Source of the DNA: JASHPR01 sp963815375
GTDB lineage: Bacteria > Actinomycetota > Actinomycetes > Streptosporangiales > Streptosporangiaceae
Assembly: GCA_963815375.1 (NCBI GenBank)
Contig: CAWFGX010000002.1
Span: 744,001 to 808,000, forward strand
DNA length: 64,000 bases
Direction: 5' to 3'
Position 1 is the stretch's first letter. Each line of letters begins with the position of its first letter. Under the pieces are notes generated by a model. It saw nothing but the letters and a program-made list of their open reading frames with translations. It made no database searches and was not told the origin of the DNA. Positions 25,784 through 35,895 of this stretch are shown piece by piece. A program made the position numbers and the translations under genes.

Positions 25784-27208
25784 CTAGGCGGCTTGGCGTG
25801 GGGGCCCGTGGATGCGGGCCTTGTCGGGGCTAGTCGCTGTGACGGTGCCGTCCGGCCACAAGACGATGCCCCATCCCCAACGGTGTACGGCGATGAGGTG
25901 ATGGAAGCTGCACAAGAGCAACATGTTGGTCAGGCTCGTAGGCCCGACCTCGGACCGCGGGATGATGTGATGCGGCTGGCAGGCGGCCGCTGGCTGGTTG
26001 CAGCCGGGGAAGCGGCAATGCCGGTCCCGGCTGATCACCGCGCGCCGCAGATGCGCGGGAATGATCTCCACCGCCGCGCCCACATCCAGGGGCAGGCTGA
26101 CCGAGGCGACAAGGCGGTCGCTGACGCCGTTGCGCAGGTAAGCCGCGAGCCTGCCGGGCCCCGACAGCAGGTCCGTGGCCTGGCGGACCAGCATCTGCCG
26201 GACAGTCCGCTCGGTGCGCTGACGGCGGTCTCTGTCAGAGTCGCCGTTGCCGAGCAGTTCGCGGGCGAACTGGTCAAGAACATCGGGGTCGACGTGGCCA
26301 GACACGACCGGGACGATCGTGGCGTCACAGTCATAGCCCGGGCCGGCCAGGGGACCGGCCCAGGCGGCTTCGGCGGTGTCGGCACCGGGCATGCCCCGCA
26401 GCTGGTTCAGCGTCATGTGCAGCTGTATCTGGGTTGGCTGCCCGGCGCGGTCGGGCAGGCCCCCGGCGGCGATGAGCCGCCGGCAGATCTCTTCCAGCGC
26501 GTCATGATTCCGCTGGCCCTTGGTCCGGGTGTCTTCCGGGCCGCGCCGCTTGCCCAGCGCATCCAGCATCGCTTGCAGCGCCGCGGCGCATTGCGGGGTC
26601 AGCTCCCCCCGCAGCACTCCCGCACCCCCCAGAGTGGCCGCCAGGCTCAGCCGCCGGTCCCTGAACCCGTCCTTGCCGTCGGTGTCTGGTACGGCGGTGC
26701 GCTGGCGGATCTCGCCAGCTAGCTTGGCCAGGTCCTCCAGCTCCACCCCGGCCGCCGCCGCAGCGAGCAAGATCACATCTGCATCGGCCCGGACATCCTC
26801 GGGCAGCAGGTCGGTCCATGTGCACAGGTCCCGGGCCCACGACTCCGACACCGCGCCATCAGCTAAGGCCTTGGCGATGGCCGGGTGAGCCGCCAGCCGC
26901 CGCATCCACCCGACCGCACCTGCTGCCGCTCCGCTGGTGAGCCGGGTCTGGCACCGCAGCCACGACCGTGTCGTCGGATGCCCATCGTTCTCGTGCCCGT
27001 CAGCGGCATCAAACGCTGACATCACCCTCGACCGGGCGGCGGTGTGCATCGACTGCACCCGCTCCAGCCCGCGCAGGCAGCCGGCCTGCTCGCCGCTGCT
27101 CAGCGTCTTCGCATCCGCCTTAGCCAGCCAGCTCAGCCCGGCCTGCGCCATCGCGACGGCCTGGGCGGCGGTCGCGGGCGGGGCGGGCAGCGGGCCGGGT
27201 GCGCACAT
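25784..27208 (-). CDS. DUF222 domain HNH endonuclease-like protein
   Basis: 474 aa. The N-terminal helical DUF222 domain (about residues 20-330) is followed by a C-terminal HNH motif, AVISRDRHCRFPGCNQPAAA then CQPHHIIPRS and NMLLLCSFHHLIAVHRWGW. The zinc cysteines and HH residues are intact. These proteins are highly duplicated in actinobacteria and have no established role; some resemble mobile-element passengers. No inteins, introns or adjacent integration signs are visible. Confidence 0.9.
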   Translation of the reverse strand: MCAPGPLPAPPATAAQAVAMAQAGLSWLAKADAKTLSSGEQAGCLRGLERVQSMHTAARSRVMSAFDAADGHENDGHPTTRSWLRCQTRLTSGAAAGAVGWMRRLAAHPAIAKALADGAVSESWARDLCTWTDLLPEDVRADADVILLAAAAAGVELEDLAKLAGEIRQRTAVPDTDGKDGFRDRRLSLAATLGGAGVLRGELTPQCAAALQAMLDALGKRRGPEDTRTKGQRNHDALEEICRRLIAAGGLPDRAGQPTQIQLHMTLNQLRGMPGADTAEAAWAGPLAGPGYDCDATIVPVVSGHVDPDVLDQFARELLGNGDSDRDRRQRTERTVRQMLVRQATDLLSGPGRLAAYLRNGVSDRLVASVSLPLDVGAAVEIIPAHLRRAVISRDRHCRFPGCNQPAAACQPHHIIPRSEVGPTSLTNMLLLCSFHHLIAVHRWGWGIVLWPDGTVTATSPDKARIHGPPRQAA

Positions 27209-27315
27209 GATCCTTACGGACCCCCTCAGCTCGTGAATACTCTTCAGTTTCTAGTTCGATCCTAGGGAGAACCTCTGACATTTTTGGGCTCGCACGTTCG
27301 AGGAGCAAAAACATT

Positions 27316-27966
27316 TCAAGATCTTTGGGGCGTGCGCATCCGGGCGATGGCATCGAGCAGGATCGCGGTCAGCTCAGTGAAGCGGGTGTCGCGGTCGCCG
27401 AAGATGACCTGGCCGGCCTCGTCGGCCAGCGGCGCCCCGGGGCCGATCAGCTCAGAGCGGCGGCTGAGCGAGTACCGCTCATCGCCGGACGCCACAGCCT
27501 GCACGACCGACTGCTCTTCGACGCAGAACCCGATCGTGAAGTCATGGACAAGCAGCAGAGCCCGCGCGGCATCCGGCAGCGTGAACCCTTGCCCGGTCAG
27601 GGTGGCGAACGTGTGCTCCTGCCGCCGGACGACCTCAGGGTCGGTCAGCGTGGTGCCGCTGAATGCCTTGGCTCCGTCACGATGACCGAGCAGCTCGCCC
27701 CGCACCGTCGCGGCGTAGGTGATGACGACCTCGCGCCAGGGCAGGTCGGCGGGGAGCCCGGCCATCACCTCCCCGACCCGCCGCCATGCTGCCGTCGCCA
27801 TCTCGTCCAGCAGTTCCTGCTTGCTGGCGAAGTGCCAGTAGAGCGCGGGCGCCGCGACTCCGAGCCGCGCGGCCAGCGCGCGAACGGTCAGGCCATCCAG
27901 CCCGACCTCGTCGAGCAAGCCGAGAGCTGCATCCACGATCGCTGCTTTTGTCAGCCCGGCTGGCAT
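27316..27966 (-). CDS. TetR family transcriptional regulator (TetR_C type)
   Basis: 216 aa from ATG 27966 (MPAGLTKAAIVDAAL). The helix-turn-helix ends in LGVAAPALYWHFASKQELLD, the TetR-subgroup recognition helix, and the C-terminal domain has the TetR/TetR_C look (TYAATVRGELLGHRDGAKAF). It is divergent from an oxidoreductase gene with two perfect palindromes in the 66-bp intergenic region, the classic layout of a ligand-responsive repressor controlling itself and its neighbour. Confidence 0.92.
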   Translation of the reverse strand: MPAGLTKAAIVDAALGLLDEVGLDGLTVRALAARLGVAAPALYWHFASKQELLDEMATAAWRRVGEVMAGLPADLPWREVVITYAATVRGELLGHRDGAKAFSGTTLTDPEVVRRQEHTFATLTGQGFTLPDAARALLLVHDFTIGFCVEEQSVVQAVASGDERYSLSRRSELIGPGAPLADEAGQVIFGDRDTRFTELTAILLDAIARMRTPQRS

Positions 27967-27976
27967 GACTTGACAG

Positions 27977-28024
27977 CTTAACAATGTTAAGGCAGGCTGG
28001 CCAGCGTTGCTTAACGATGTTAAG
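27977..28024. promoter_or_regulatory. two TetR operators
   Basis: Two 15-bp palindromes, CTTAACAATGTTAAG (27977-27991) and CTTAACGATGTTAAG (28010-28024), differ at one central base and are spaced 33 bp centre to centre, three helical turns. They fill the divergent promoter region. The second overlaps the ribosome binding site (AAGGAG) of the rightward gene, so binding would repress both transcription directions. Confidence 0.85.
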
Positions 28025-28032
28025 GAGATGCG

Positions 28033-29003
28033 GTGAAAGCAGCGATCCTGCGCTCGGCCGACTCGGTCCCGGTGTTCGGCGACTTCGACGAGCCAACAGC
28101 TGCGGAGGGGTACCAGATAGTCAGCCTGTTGGCCGCGGGCATTCACCAGAACACCCGGTCGGTGGCCACTGGCCGCCACTACAGCCGCAGCCCTGTCTTC
28201 CCGGTCATCCCCGGCCAGAACGCTGTAGCCCGCACGGCCAGCGGCGAACTCGTCTTCACCGGGCCGGCGAGTGGCCCTTCGGCACGTTCGCCGAGCGCTT
28301 CGCGTCGCCGGACGCGATGCGGTTCCCGCTGCCAGCGGGCGCGTCGCCGGAGGCGGTGGCCGCGGGCGTCAACCCGGGCATGGCCTCCTGGCTCCCACTG
28401 AAATTTCTCCAGAACGAGGGCGGGGACCTCGGCCCGGTGCTGATCCTCGGCGTGACCGGGATATCGGGGTACCTGGCGGCCCAGAACGCCAGGCTGCTCG
28501 GAGCCACACGGGTCATCGGGGCCGGACGGGCCGCGGCTGGCCTGGAACGCGCTGCAGCGGCGGGTGCCCGCACCGTGCGGCTGACCGGCGACCGGGACGC
28601 GGACGCGGCGGCCTTGGCCGGGGCCCTCGACGGCGAGGCGCCCGGCATCGTGCTCGACTTCGTCTGGGGACCAGTCGCTGAGATGGCGTTCCAGGCCCTG
28701 AGCAGCCACGGATTCACCGAGGGTGGCAGTGCCAGCACCAGGTATGTCCAGATCGGTGCGCTCGCCGGCACCGAAGCCGCTGTTCCCGCGGCGCTGCTGC
28801 GGAGCAGGAAACTGACGATCTCTGGCAGCGGCATCGGGTCGGTGCCAGTCAGCGAGATCCAGGCCCAAATTCCCGGCTACATCAAGCTGATCGCCGACGG
28901 CTCGGTCCAGGTCCCGTTCCGTATCTTCGGACTTTCAGACGTCAGCGCTGCCTGGACTGCCTCGGCAGACGCGGGACCCCGCGTCGTCCTCGTCCCGGGC
29001 TGA
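28033..29003 (+). pseudogene. zinc-less medium-chain dehydrogenase/quinone oxidoreductase, frameshifted
   Basis: GTG 28033 follows AAGGAG by five bases. The first 75 codons (KAAILRSADSVPVFGDFDEP, then FPVIPGQNAVARTASGELVF) are the catalytic domain of an MDR protein. At about 28266 the frame breaks, and the rest (EWPFGTFAERFASPDAM, VNPGMASWLPLKF, the nucleotide-binding VLILGVTGISGYLAAQNAR, and a C-terminal FGLSDVSAAW) continues in the next frame. Inserting one G in GCCGGCGAG restores it. Either the gene is dead or the sequence has an error. It is the likely target of the divergent TetR repressor. Confidence 0.82.
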
Positions 29004-29008
29004 GGCGG

Positions 29009-29836
29009 TCAGCGCCCCTCGGCCACCCGGGTGATGTAGGTAATTCCCACGAACGCCCGGTAGACCGAGAGCGGGTCGTCGGCCTCGATTCGCACGGTCC
29101 GCGTGCCTGTCCGCTCGACGCCCTTCACCCAGCTCGCGACGCCAGCCATGTCCGCGGTCTGCATGTGCACGTCGAGCCGCGCCGGAAGCGTGATCTCCGG
29201 CAGCGGCACCGAAGGCGCCCGCTGCACCGCGGCCCGGGCCGCGCCCATGATGTTGTCGCGGGCGCGGAGCGGGTGCAGCTGGGCGGCGGCGAACCGGGTG
29301 ATGGACTCCTTCACCACAACCCGTTCGGCGCCTTTGAAGAAGGGATCACCCTCGGTCGCCGTCTGCTGGTCGCCGGTGATGAGCACAACCGGCGCCGCGC
29401 AGGACAACGCCACCAGCCCGTTGATCCCGCTTTCCCCGCACTCGGTGCCGTTGAGCTCGACCCTGGATATGACCGACGGGTTGTAGGTGTGCGAGAGCAC
29501 CGAGCTCTCCCCGGAGATCGACCCGTGGTACCCGACGAAGAACACCGCGTCCACTGACGCGTCCATGCCCTCCATCATGTACAGCGGCTTGTGCCGCCCG
29601 GCCACATACGCCGCCTGGCCGTGCAGGTCCACTGGGTTGAGGTTGTTCATCGTCCCGTGCGAGTCGTTGCACACGATCTCGGTGGCGCCACCCGTCCGCG
29701 CCCCGTCGATCGCCGCGTTGACCTCGCCGAGCAGGAGCGCGCGACCTTCCTCGTACGGCTGGCCCGGCCCGCGGCACTGCGACCAGTCGACGATCCCGGC
29801 CACGCCCTCCATGTCAAAGGAGATAAAGACCTTCAC
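29009..29836 (-). CDS. M55 family D-aminopeptidase (DppA-like)
   Basis: 275 aa. The metal-site residues align with Bacillus DppA: Asp8 and Glu10 in SFDMEGVAG, His60 in CNDSHG, His104 in VGYHG, and an acidic ligand in the GTECGE segment (residues 131-135). The enzyme is a self-compartmentalising zinc peptidase that removes N-terminal D-residues, for example from D-Ala peptides of peptidoglycan turnover. No dpp transporter genes are adjacent. It has an unremarkable ATG start and converges on the frameshifted oxidoreductase, 5 bp from its stop. Confidence 0.92.
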   Translation of the reverse strand: MKVFISFDMEGVAGIVDWSQCRGPGQPYEEGRALLLGEVNAAIDGARTGGATEIVCNDSHGTMNNLNPVDLHGQAAYVAGRHKPLYMMEGMDASVDAVFFVGYHGSISGESSVLSHTYNPSVISRVELNGTECGESGINGLVALSCAAPVVLITGDQQTATEGDPFFKGAERVVVKESITRFAAAQLHPLRARDNIMGAARAAVQRAPSVPLPEITLPARLDVHMQTADMAGVASWVKGVERTGTRTVRIEADDPLSVYRAFVGITYITRVAEGR

Positions 29837-29855
29837 GCCTCAATTATCACGAGGC

Positions 29856-30155
29856 TCATGACCGGGCTGCTTGGGAGCGAGCAATGGCCAGCTCCCAGTA
29901 GGCGAACGAGTACGCCGCCACCGCTGCCGCCAGGAACACCGCCGTCCACCCGTAGGTCGCCCAGTCGTGCCCGCCAGCGAAGAGCGTCACGATGCCAAGG
30001 CCGGCCAGGACGATAGCAGCCCCGATGTGCACGCCCGCCCAGGCACGAAGGTGGCGGTACTGCCACGGCGCGATGAACAGGCGCAAGCCGGATCGAGGGG
30101 GGTCCGACCACCAGGCCCACATCCCCTGAGCTGAGCTGTCATTCTGTGGGTTCAT
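29856..30155 (-). CDS. 2TM-domain small membrane protein
   Basis: 99 aa from ATG 30155, with AGGAGG seven bases upstream. A hydrophilic N-terminus is followed by a basic RLFIAPWQYRHLRAWAG segment and two transmembrane helices (IGAAIVLAGLGIVTLFAG and GWTAVFLAAAVAAYSFAYW). It resembles 2TM-domain proteins often controlled by small HTH regulators. Function is unknown. A palindromic site overlaps its likely promoter. Confidence 0.6.
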   Translation of the reverse strand: MNPQNDSSAQGMWAWWSDPPRSGLRLFIAPWQYRHLRAWAGVHIGAAIVLAGLGIVTLFAGGHDWATYGWTAVFLAAAVAAYSFAYWELAIARSQAARS

Positions 30156-30207
30156 TGGGATGCCTCCTGCCGGCTGTGGTGTCATCTGCCCGTCCGTCTG
30201 ATTAAAG

Positions 30208-30237
30208 TGATATCATATTGATATCTAGATTGTCAAC
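30208..30237 (-). promoter_or_regulatory. promoter with overlapping TGATATCA operator
   Basis: Read on the minus strand, TTGACA (30237-30232) is followed after 17 bp by ATATCA as a weak -10 element. The spacer and -10 contain AGATATCA-ATA-TGATATCA (30226-30208), two near-identical 8-bp palindromes at an 11-bp period. The site is about 50 bp before the 2TM gene. Binding here would occlude RNA polymerase. The lack of an adjacent regulator gene means the cognate protein is elsewhere. Confidence 0.55.
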
Positions 30238-30339
30238 GGTGGCCGTGCCAGCGCCGTGTAAACACCTTGGGTCACAACGGGTGAAATCCGCGCGAATGAC
30301 GGTCGGCCCTACTGGGCCGGGTTATACCGTTGCCCTGGT

Positions 30340-32052
30340 ATGACACACATGTCAGGACGGGCTCGCCGTCGGCAGCTGGCGGTCGTTAAGGCACTCCTGA
30401 GGAGGCCACATAACCGCAAACTCGATGCTGCCCTGATCGCCTGCGGGCTCGTGGTGGGATTCGGCGCCACGTTCGGCCTTATGAACGTGCTGGGCAGCGG
30501 GCCCACAGCAGCAGCCCAGGAACACGGCGCGGCAACGATCTCCGCGGGCGCGCCTGTATCGCCATCAGCGCTTGACGAGCAGTGGCTCGACTACTCCGAC
30601 AGCTCAACCTGCTCCGACTGGGCCGGGGGCGACGGTGTCACAGCCATCAGGCTGAGCCCGTCGCAGGTCGCCTGGTTCTTTGCCGACACCTACCTGGGAC
30701 CGGCCGGGCCCAGTGTCGGCCTCTCGCGCAGCAGCGGGCTGCTGCACAACTCGGTGGTGGTGCAGACCACTGCCGGGACGAGCACCCGGATGGTCACCCT
30801 GACCGGCGGCGGCACCTGCGCGGATCCCGGGGCGCCCCAGGACCCGTCGCCCATCGTGCAGCCGTTGTCAGCGGGGGTGACGCGCTACTGGGACGCCGAC
30901 GGAATGCGGATCGGCGGCACCGTGGTGAAGTTCTACAACGGATACCAGCCAGGCCCGCTCCCCTACGTCCCGGTCGGGACGATGATCGCTAGCTTCCCGG
31001 TCAGCCAGCTCAGCGCCGCCGGCAGCGGCCCGCAGCACGGGGGCGTGCTCAGGCCTGAGCTGACGTCGCTGCCCAGCTATACCCCGCCCGGGAGCGGAAC
31101 GCCGATCGTCTGGGGCTCCGCGCTGCTGACCTCAGGCAGCACCGTTTACGTATACGGCTGGCAGAGCCCGGGGGCCTCACTGCGCAACCTGTACCTGGCC
31201 CGGGTTCCGGCCACCGCGCTGACCAACTTCGCCGCGTGGCAGTTCTACAGCGGCGGCCAGTGGGCCGGGAGCCAGAGCATGGCCACCCCGGTCGAGACGC
31301 CTAACCAGGGCATCAGCGTTGCCACCGGGTTCAGCGTGGTACAGATTGCCGGGCAGTACTGGCTGATCCAGGCCGCCGGGGCCGGGGACGCCGACATCGA
31401 CGCCTATCCGGCGCCGACACCCTGGGGCCCGTTCAGCGCTTCCGGGGGGATCCTGCTGTACCAGGCTCCGGGCATCGGGCTGAACTCTGCCGACGACTAC
31501 CGAGTCCTGTACGAGGCTCGCGCCGAGCCGGACCTGTCCACCGGCAACTCGCTGATGATCAGCTATAACGTCAGCTCGGAGGCGGTCACGGGCGCGTGCG
31601 AGCCGATGATCCACTACACCAACGCGATGAGCCTGCCCGGATTCATCAGTGTGCCGCTGACCGCGTTCGGCCCCGGCGCCCCGCCGGTCGCCGGCCACGT
31701 TCAGGCCGGGCCGCTCGCCTATCCTCAGATCACCCAGGCCGACCCGGATCAGTGGTTTGACTCGTGGCCGAGCGGATGCCCGGCGGTGCCGGGCGTATCC
31801 AGCGTCACGGCACAGACGGCTCCCAGCGCAGCCGGATCCGTCCGGCTGACCTGGCCGGACGATCTCGGGATGCAGTACCGCGTCTACGCCGACCCCGGGC
31901 CAGGGGGTTCCAGCCTGGTGAAGACCTTCTCGTCTTCCGATGTCACGCTGACCGGGCTCACCGAGGGTGTGACATACCGGTTCGGGGTGGTACCGGTCAA
32001 TGTCAACGGGGCCACTGGCCCGGCAGCGGTCACCTCCGCGCGCATCCCGTAG
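30340..32052 (+). CDS. DUF4185-like secreted or membrane-anchored protein with C-terminal fibronectin III domain
   Basis: 570 aa. A basic N-terminus and one hydrophobic segment (AALIACGLVVGFGATFGLMN) act as signal anchor. The main domain (about residues 75-470) has repeated aromatic strand motifs such as WFFADTYLG, LLHNSVVV, YVYGWQ and FSVVQIAGQYWLIQ, which resemble the five-bladed DUF4185/glycosidase-like propeller; this assignment is by pattern only. The C-terminal 80 residues (SAAGSVRLTWPDD, GVTYRFGVVPVN) are a fibronectin type III fold. It probably acts on or binds extracellular polysaccharide. Start ATG 30340 or 30349. Confidence 0.7.
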   Translation: MTHMSGRARRRQLAVVKALLRRPHNRKLDAALIACGLVVGFGATFGLMNVLGSGPTAAAQEHGAATISAGAPVSPSALDEQWLDYSDSSTCSDWAGGDGVTAIRLSPSQVAWFFADTYLGPAGPSVGLSRSSGLLHNSVVVQTTAGTSTRMVTLTGGGTCADPGAPQDPSPIVQPLSAGVTRYWDADGMRIGGTVVKFYNGYQPGPLPYVPVGTMIASFPVSQLSAAGSGPQHGGVLRPELTSLPSYTPPGSGTPIVWGSALLTSGSTVYVYGWQSPGASLRNLYLARVPATALTNFAAWQFYSGGQWAGSQSMATPVETPNQGISVATGFSVVQIAGQYWLIQAAGAGDADIDAYPAPTPWGPFSASGGILLYQAPGIGLNSADDYRVLYEARAEPDLSTGNSLMISYNVSSEAVTGACEPMIHYTNAMSLPGFISVPLTAFGPGAPPVAGHVQAGPLAYPQITQADPDQWFDSWPSGCPAVPGVSSVTAQTAPSAAGSVRLTWPDDLGMQYRVYADPGPGGSSLVKTFSSSDVTLTGLTEGVTYRFGVVPVNVNGATGPAAVTSARIP

Positions 32053-32094
32053 GCAGATGGTTACCCGCGATTTCCCGGGTGAGAGTATGACGGC

Positions 32095-32696
<602 letters not shown>

Positions 32697-32700
<4 letters not shown>

Positions 32701-33686
32701 GGCCGTTCGGCTACCAGCGCGCCGACGACCCGGCCGCCGCCGTCGCGACGGTCGCAGCCACGGACGGGGCTGTCTTCCTCGGGGGCGGGACCAACCTGGT
32801 CGACCTGATGAAGCTCGGCGTGACAGCCCCCGCACTGCTCGTCGACATCTCGCGGCTGCCGCTGGACCGGATCGAGCGCACAGGTGACGGTGGCCTGCGG
32901 ATCGGCGCCGGGGTGCGCAACAGCGTGCTTGCTGCTGACGGCCGGGTTCGCTCCGAATTCCCGGTTCTGGCCCAGGCGGTGATAGCGGGCGCGTCCGGGC
33001 AGCTGCGGAACATGGCCACGGTCGGCGGCAACCTGCTCCAGCGCACCCGCTGCCTGTACTTCCAGGACGTCTCGAAGCCGTGCAACAAGCGGCGGCCCGG
33101 CACCGGCTGCCCAGCCCGCTCCGGCGAGCACCGGAACCTGGCCATCCTCGGCGCGTCAGAGCAATGCATCGCGACGCACCCGTCCGACATGGCCGTAGCG
33201 CTTGCCGCGCTCGACGCGGTCGTGAACGTCCAGGGCACCGAGGGGCCTCGGGCAGTGAATGTCAGCAGCCTGTACCGGCTGCCGGGCGACGAGCCAGACC
33301 GTGACACGGTTCTGGCGCGCTCCGACCTGATCACTGCCGTCCAGGTGCCCGCGCTGGGGCTCGCGCGGAACTCCGCCTACCGCAAGGTGCGTGACCGGGC
33401 GTCGTTCGCGTTCGGAGTCGTCACGGTCGCTGCGGCGCTGGACGTGGCCGACGGCGAGGTCCGGGACGTACGTCTGGCGCTCGGCTCGGTGGCGCCGATG
33501 CCGTGGCGGGCGCGGCGCGCCGAGGAAACGCTGCGGGGCCAGCCGGCCACTGCCGACAGCTTCCGCCGCGCTGCCGACGCCGAGCTCAGTGCGGCGGCGC
33601 CGCTGCGCGACAACGGTTTCAAGGTACCGCTGGCCCGCAACGTCATCGTCCGGACGCTGACCGAGCTCGCCGGAGCCACGCGGTGA
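32697..33686 (+). CDS. aldehyde/xanthine oxidoreductase FAD-binding subunit (PaoB-like)
   Basis: 329 aa. FAD-binding signatures AVFLGGGTNLVDLMKLGV and TVGGNLLQRTRC are followed by CLYFQD-SKPCNKR-GTGC, an inserted four-cysteine pattern that in E. coli PaoB binds an extra 4Fe-4S cluster. The C-terminal CO-dehydrogenase flavoprotein domain (YRKVRDRASFAFGVVTVA) is complete. It is coupled at both ends, ATGA with the 2Fe-2S gene and GTGA with the molybdenum subunit gene, so the three are made together. Confidence 0.92.
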
Positions 33687-35764
33687 CCGCCCCGCCTGCC
33701 GCAACGCCGGCCCGGGTCGACGGGCCGGACAAGGTCACCGGCCGGGCGCGCTATGCGTTCGAATACCCGGTCAGCGGCGCGGCGTACGTCTGGCCAGTTC
33801 AGTCCACCATCGCCCGCGGGGAGATCCGGTCCGTTGACCCGGCCGCCGCGCTGGCACTGCCCGGCGTGCTGGCGGTCCTCAGCCACGAGAACGCGCCGAA
33901 GCTCAACGGCGGCAATCCCGAGCTCGCGCTGTTCCAGTCAGCCGAGGTCGCCTACAGAGGGCAGTTCGTGGCTGGCGTGGTGGCGACAACGCTGGAGACA
34001 GCCCGGGAAGCGGCCGGGCTGGTGCGGATCACCTGCGCCGACGCTGGCCACGACGTGACGCTGACGCCAGATCATCCCCGGCTGTACGCACCCGAGCGGG
34101 TCAACCCCAACTTCCCGGGCACCACTACGGTCGGCGACTTCGACGGCGCGTTCAGCGCTGCCCCGGTGACCGTCGACCAGACCTACTCGACTCCTGGCGA
34201 GCACAACAACCCGATGGAGCCGCACGCCACGATCGCCTGGTGGGACGACGGCCGGCTAACCGTGTATGACTCCAACCAGGGCCCGTTCATGGCCGCCGGG
34301 ATCATCGCGGGGGTGCTCGGGCTTGAACGGAACCAGGTCCGGGTGATCACCCAGCACGTGGGCGGCGGGTTCGGCGCCAAGGGCTTCCCGCGCCCCAACG
34401 CGATCCTTGCGGCGATCGCCGCCCAGGCAACTGGGCGGCCGGTCAAGTGCGCGATCACCCGGCAGCAGATGTTCGCGGTCGTCGGGCACAGGCCGCCATC
34501 GATCCAGCGGGTGCGTCTCGGCGCGGAGGCCGATGGCCAGCTCACCGCGATCGCGCACGACGTGATCAGCCAGAGTTCGACACTCGTCGAGTTCGCCGAG
34601 CAGACAGCCGTGGCCACCCGGCACATGTACGCGGCGCCGCACCGGCGCACCACTCACCGGCTGGCCCGGCTCGACGTTCCCACGCCGGCCTGGATGCGTG
34701 CACCGGGCGAGTGCCCGGGCATGTTCGCGCTGGAGTCGGCCATGGACGAGCTCGCAGTGGCCTGTGGCATCGACCCGGTGGAACTGCGGGTCCGCAACGA
34801 GCCAGCCGTGGAGCCCGAGTCCGGGCAGCCGTTCTCCAGCCGGAACCTGGTGGCCTGCCTCCGCGAGGGCGCCACCCGGTTCGGCTGGGCAGGCCGCGAC
34901 CCCGAGCCGGGCACACGGCGCGACGGGCCCTGGCTGACCGGGACCGGCGTCGCCTCGTCGACCTACCCGGCCCGGGCCCGGGCATCCCAGGCGCGGGCCG
35001 CTGTCGGGGCCGACGGCCGCTACGAGGTGTCGATCGCCGCCGTGGACATCGGCACCGGTGCGCGCACCGCACTGCTGATTGTCGCCGCCGACGCGCTCGG
35101 CGTGCCGCCAGACCAGGTGACCGTGCACATCGGCGACAGCACGCTGCCGCAGGCGATGATCGCCGGTGGCTCCATGGGCAACGCGTCGTGGACCTGGGCC
35201 GTGACCGACGCCTGCCGGACCCTGCGCGAGCAGATCGCAGCACGCGACGGGGCGATCCCCGCCGGAGGTCTGCACGCGGAGTCCGCCACCGGGGACGCCA
35301 TCGACGCGCTGCCCGATCACGCCAGGTACTCGTTCGGTGCCCAGTTCGCCGAGGTCCGGGTCGACACGGACACCGGCGAGGTCCGCGTCCCCCGCCTGCT
35401 TGGCGTGTTCGCCGCCGGGCGCATCGTGGTTCCGGCGCTGGCCAGGTCGCAGTTCATCGGCGGCATGACCATGGGCCTGTCCATGGCCCTGCACGAGGAG
35501 AGCACGATCGACCCCGAGTTCGGCGACTACCCCAACCACGACCTGGCCAGCTATCACGTCGCGGCCAACGCCGACGTGGCTGACATCGAGGCTTTCTGGA
35601 TCGAGGAGGACGAGCCTGAACTCGGGCCCGCCCGGGCCAAGGGAATCGGGGAGATCGGCATCGTCGGCACCGCTGCCGCCATCGCCAACGCTGTGTGGCA
35701 TGCCACCGGGATCCGCATCCGCGACCTGCCGATCCGCCTGGACAAGCTGCTGCCCGGCCTGTAA
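33683..35764 (+). CDS. aldehyde/xanthine oxidoreductase molybdopterin-binding subunit (PaoC-like)
   Basis: 693 aa from GTG 33683. Features: RVDGPDKVTGRARYAFEY at the N-terminus, VGGGFGAKGFP of the cofactor pocket, MRAPGECPGMFALESAMDEL, and the catalytic glutamate in AKGIGEIGIVG near the C-terminus. It oxidises aldehydes or N-heterocycles using molybdopterin. No xdhC-type maturation gene is adjacent, so insertion of the sulfurated cofactor must depend on genes elsewhere. The substrate is not predictable from sequence. Confidence 0.93.
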   Translation: MTAPPAATPARVDGPDKVTGRARYAFEYPVSGAAYVWPVQSTIARGEIRSVDPAAALALPGVLAVLSHENAPKLNGGNPELALFQSAEVAYRGQFVAGVVATTLETAREAAGLVRITCADAGHDVTLTPDHPRLYAPERVNPNFPGTTTVGDFDGAFSAAPVTVDQTYSTPGEHNNPMEPHATIAWWDDGRLTVYDSNQGPFMAAGIIAGVLGLERNQVRVITQHVGGGFGAKGFPRPNAILAAIAAQATGRPVKCAITRQQMFAVVGHRPPSIQRVRLGAEADGQLTAIAHDVISQSSTLVEFAEQTAVATRHMYAAPHRRTTHRLARLDVPTPAWMRAPGECPGMFALESAMDELAVACGIDPVELRVRNEPAVEPESGQPFSSRNLVACLREGATRFGWAGRDPEPGTRRDGPWLTGTGVASSTYPARARASQARAAVGADGRYEVSIAAVDIGTGARTALLIVAADALGVPPDQVTVHIGDSTLPQAMIAGGSMGNASWTWAVTDACRTLREQIAARDGAIPAGGLHAESATGDAIDALPDHARYSFGAQFAEVRVDTDTGEVRVPRLLGVFAAGRIVVPALARSQFIGGMTMGLSMALHEESTIDPEFGDYPNHDLASYHVAANADVADIEAFWIEEDEPELGPARAKGIGEIGIVGTAAAIANAVWHATGIRIRDLPIRLDKLLPGL

Positions 35765-35895
35765 CGCGCGGTTTTCACCGCACACCCGGTTGCCGTAGCG
35801 CGTGTTCCGGAAATGCTGCCTGGACACATCCAGCGAACACAGCCTGCGATATCCGGATCGCGGCCAGCCTGGCAGGCAGCCTAGGCTGGCGCACC

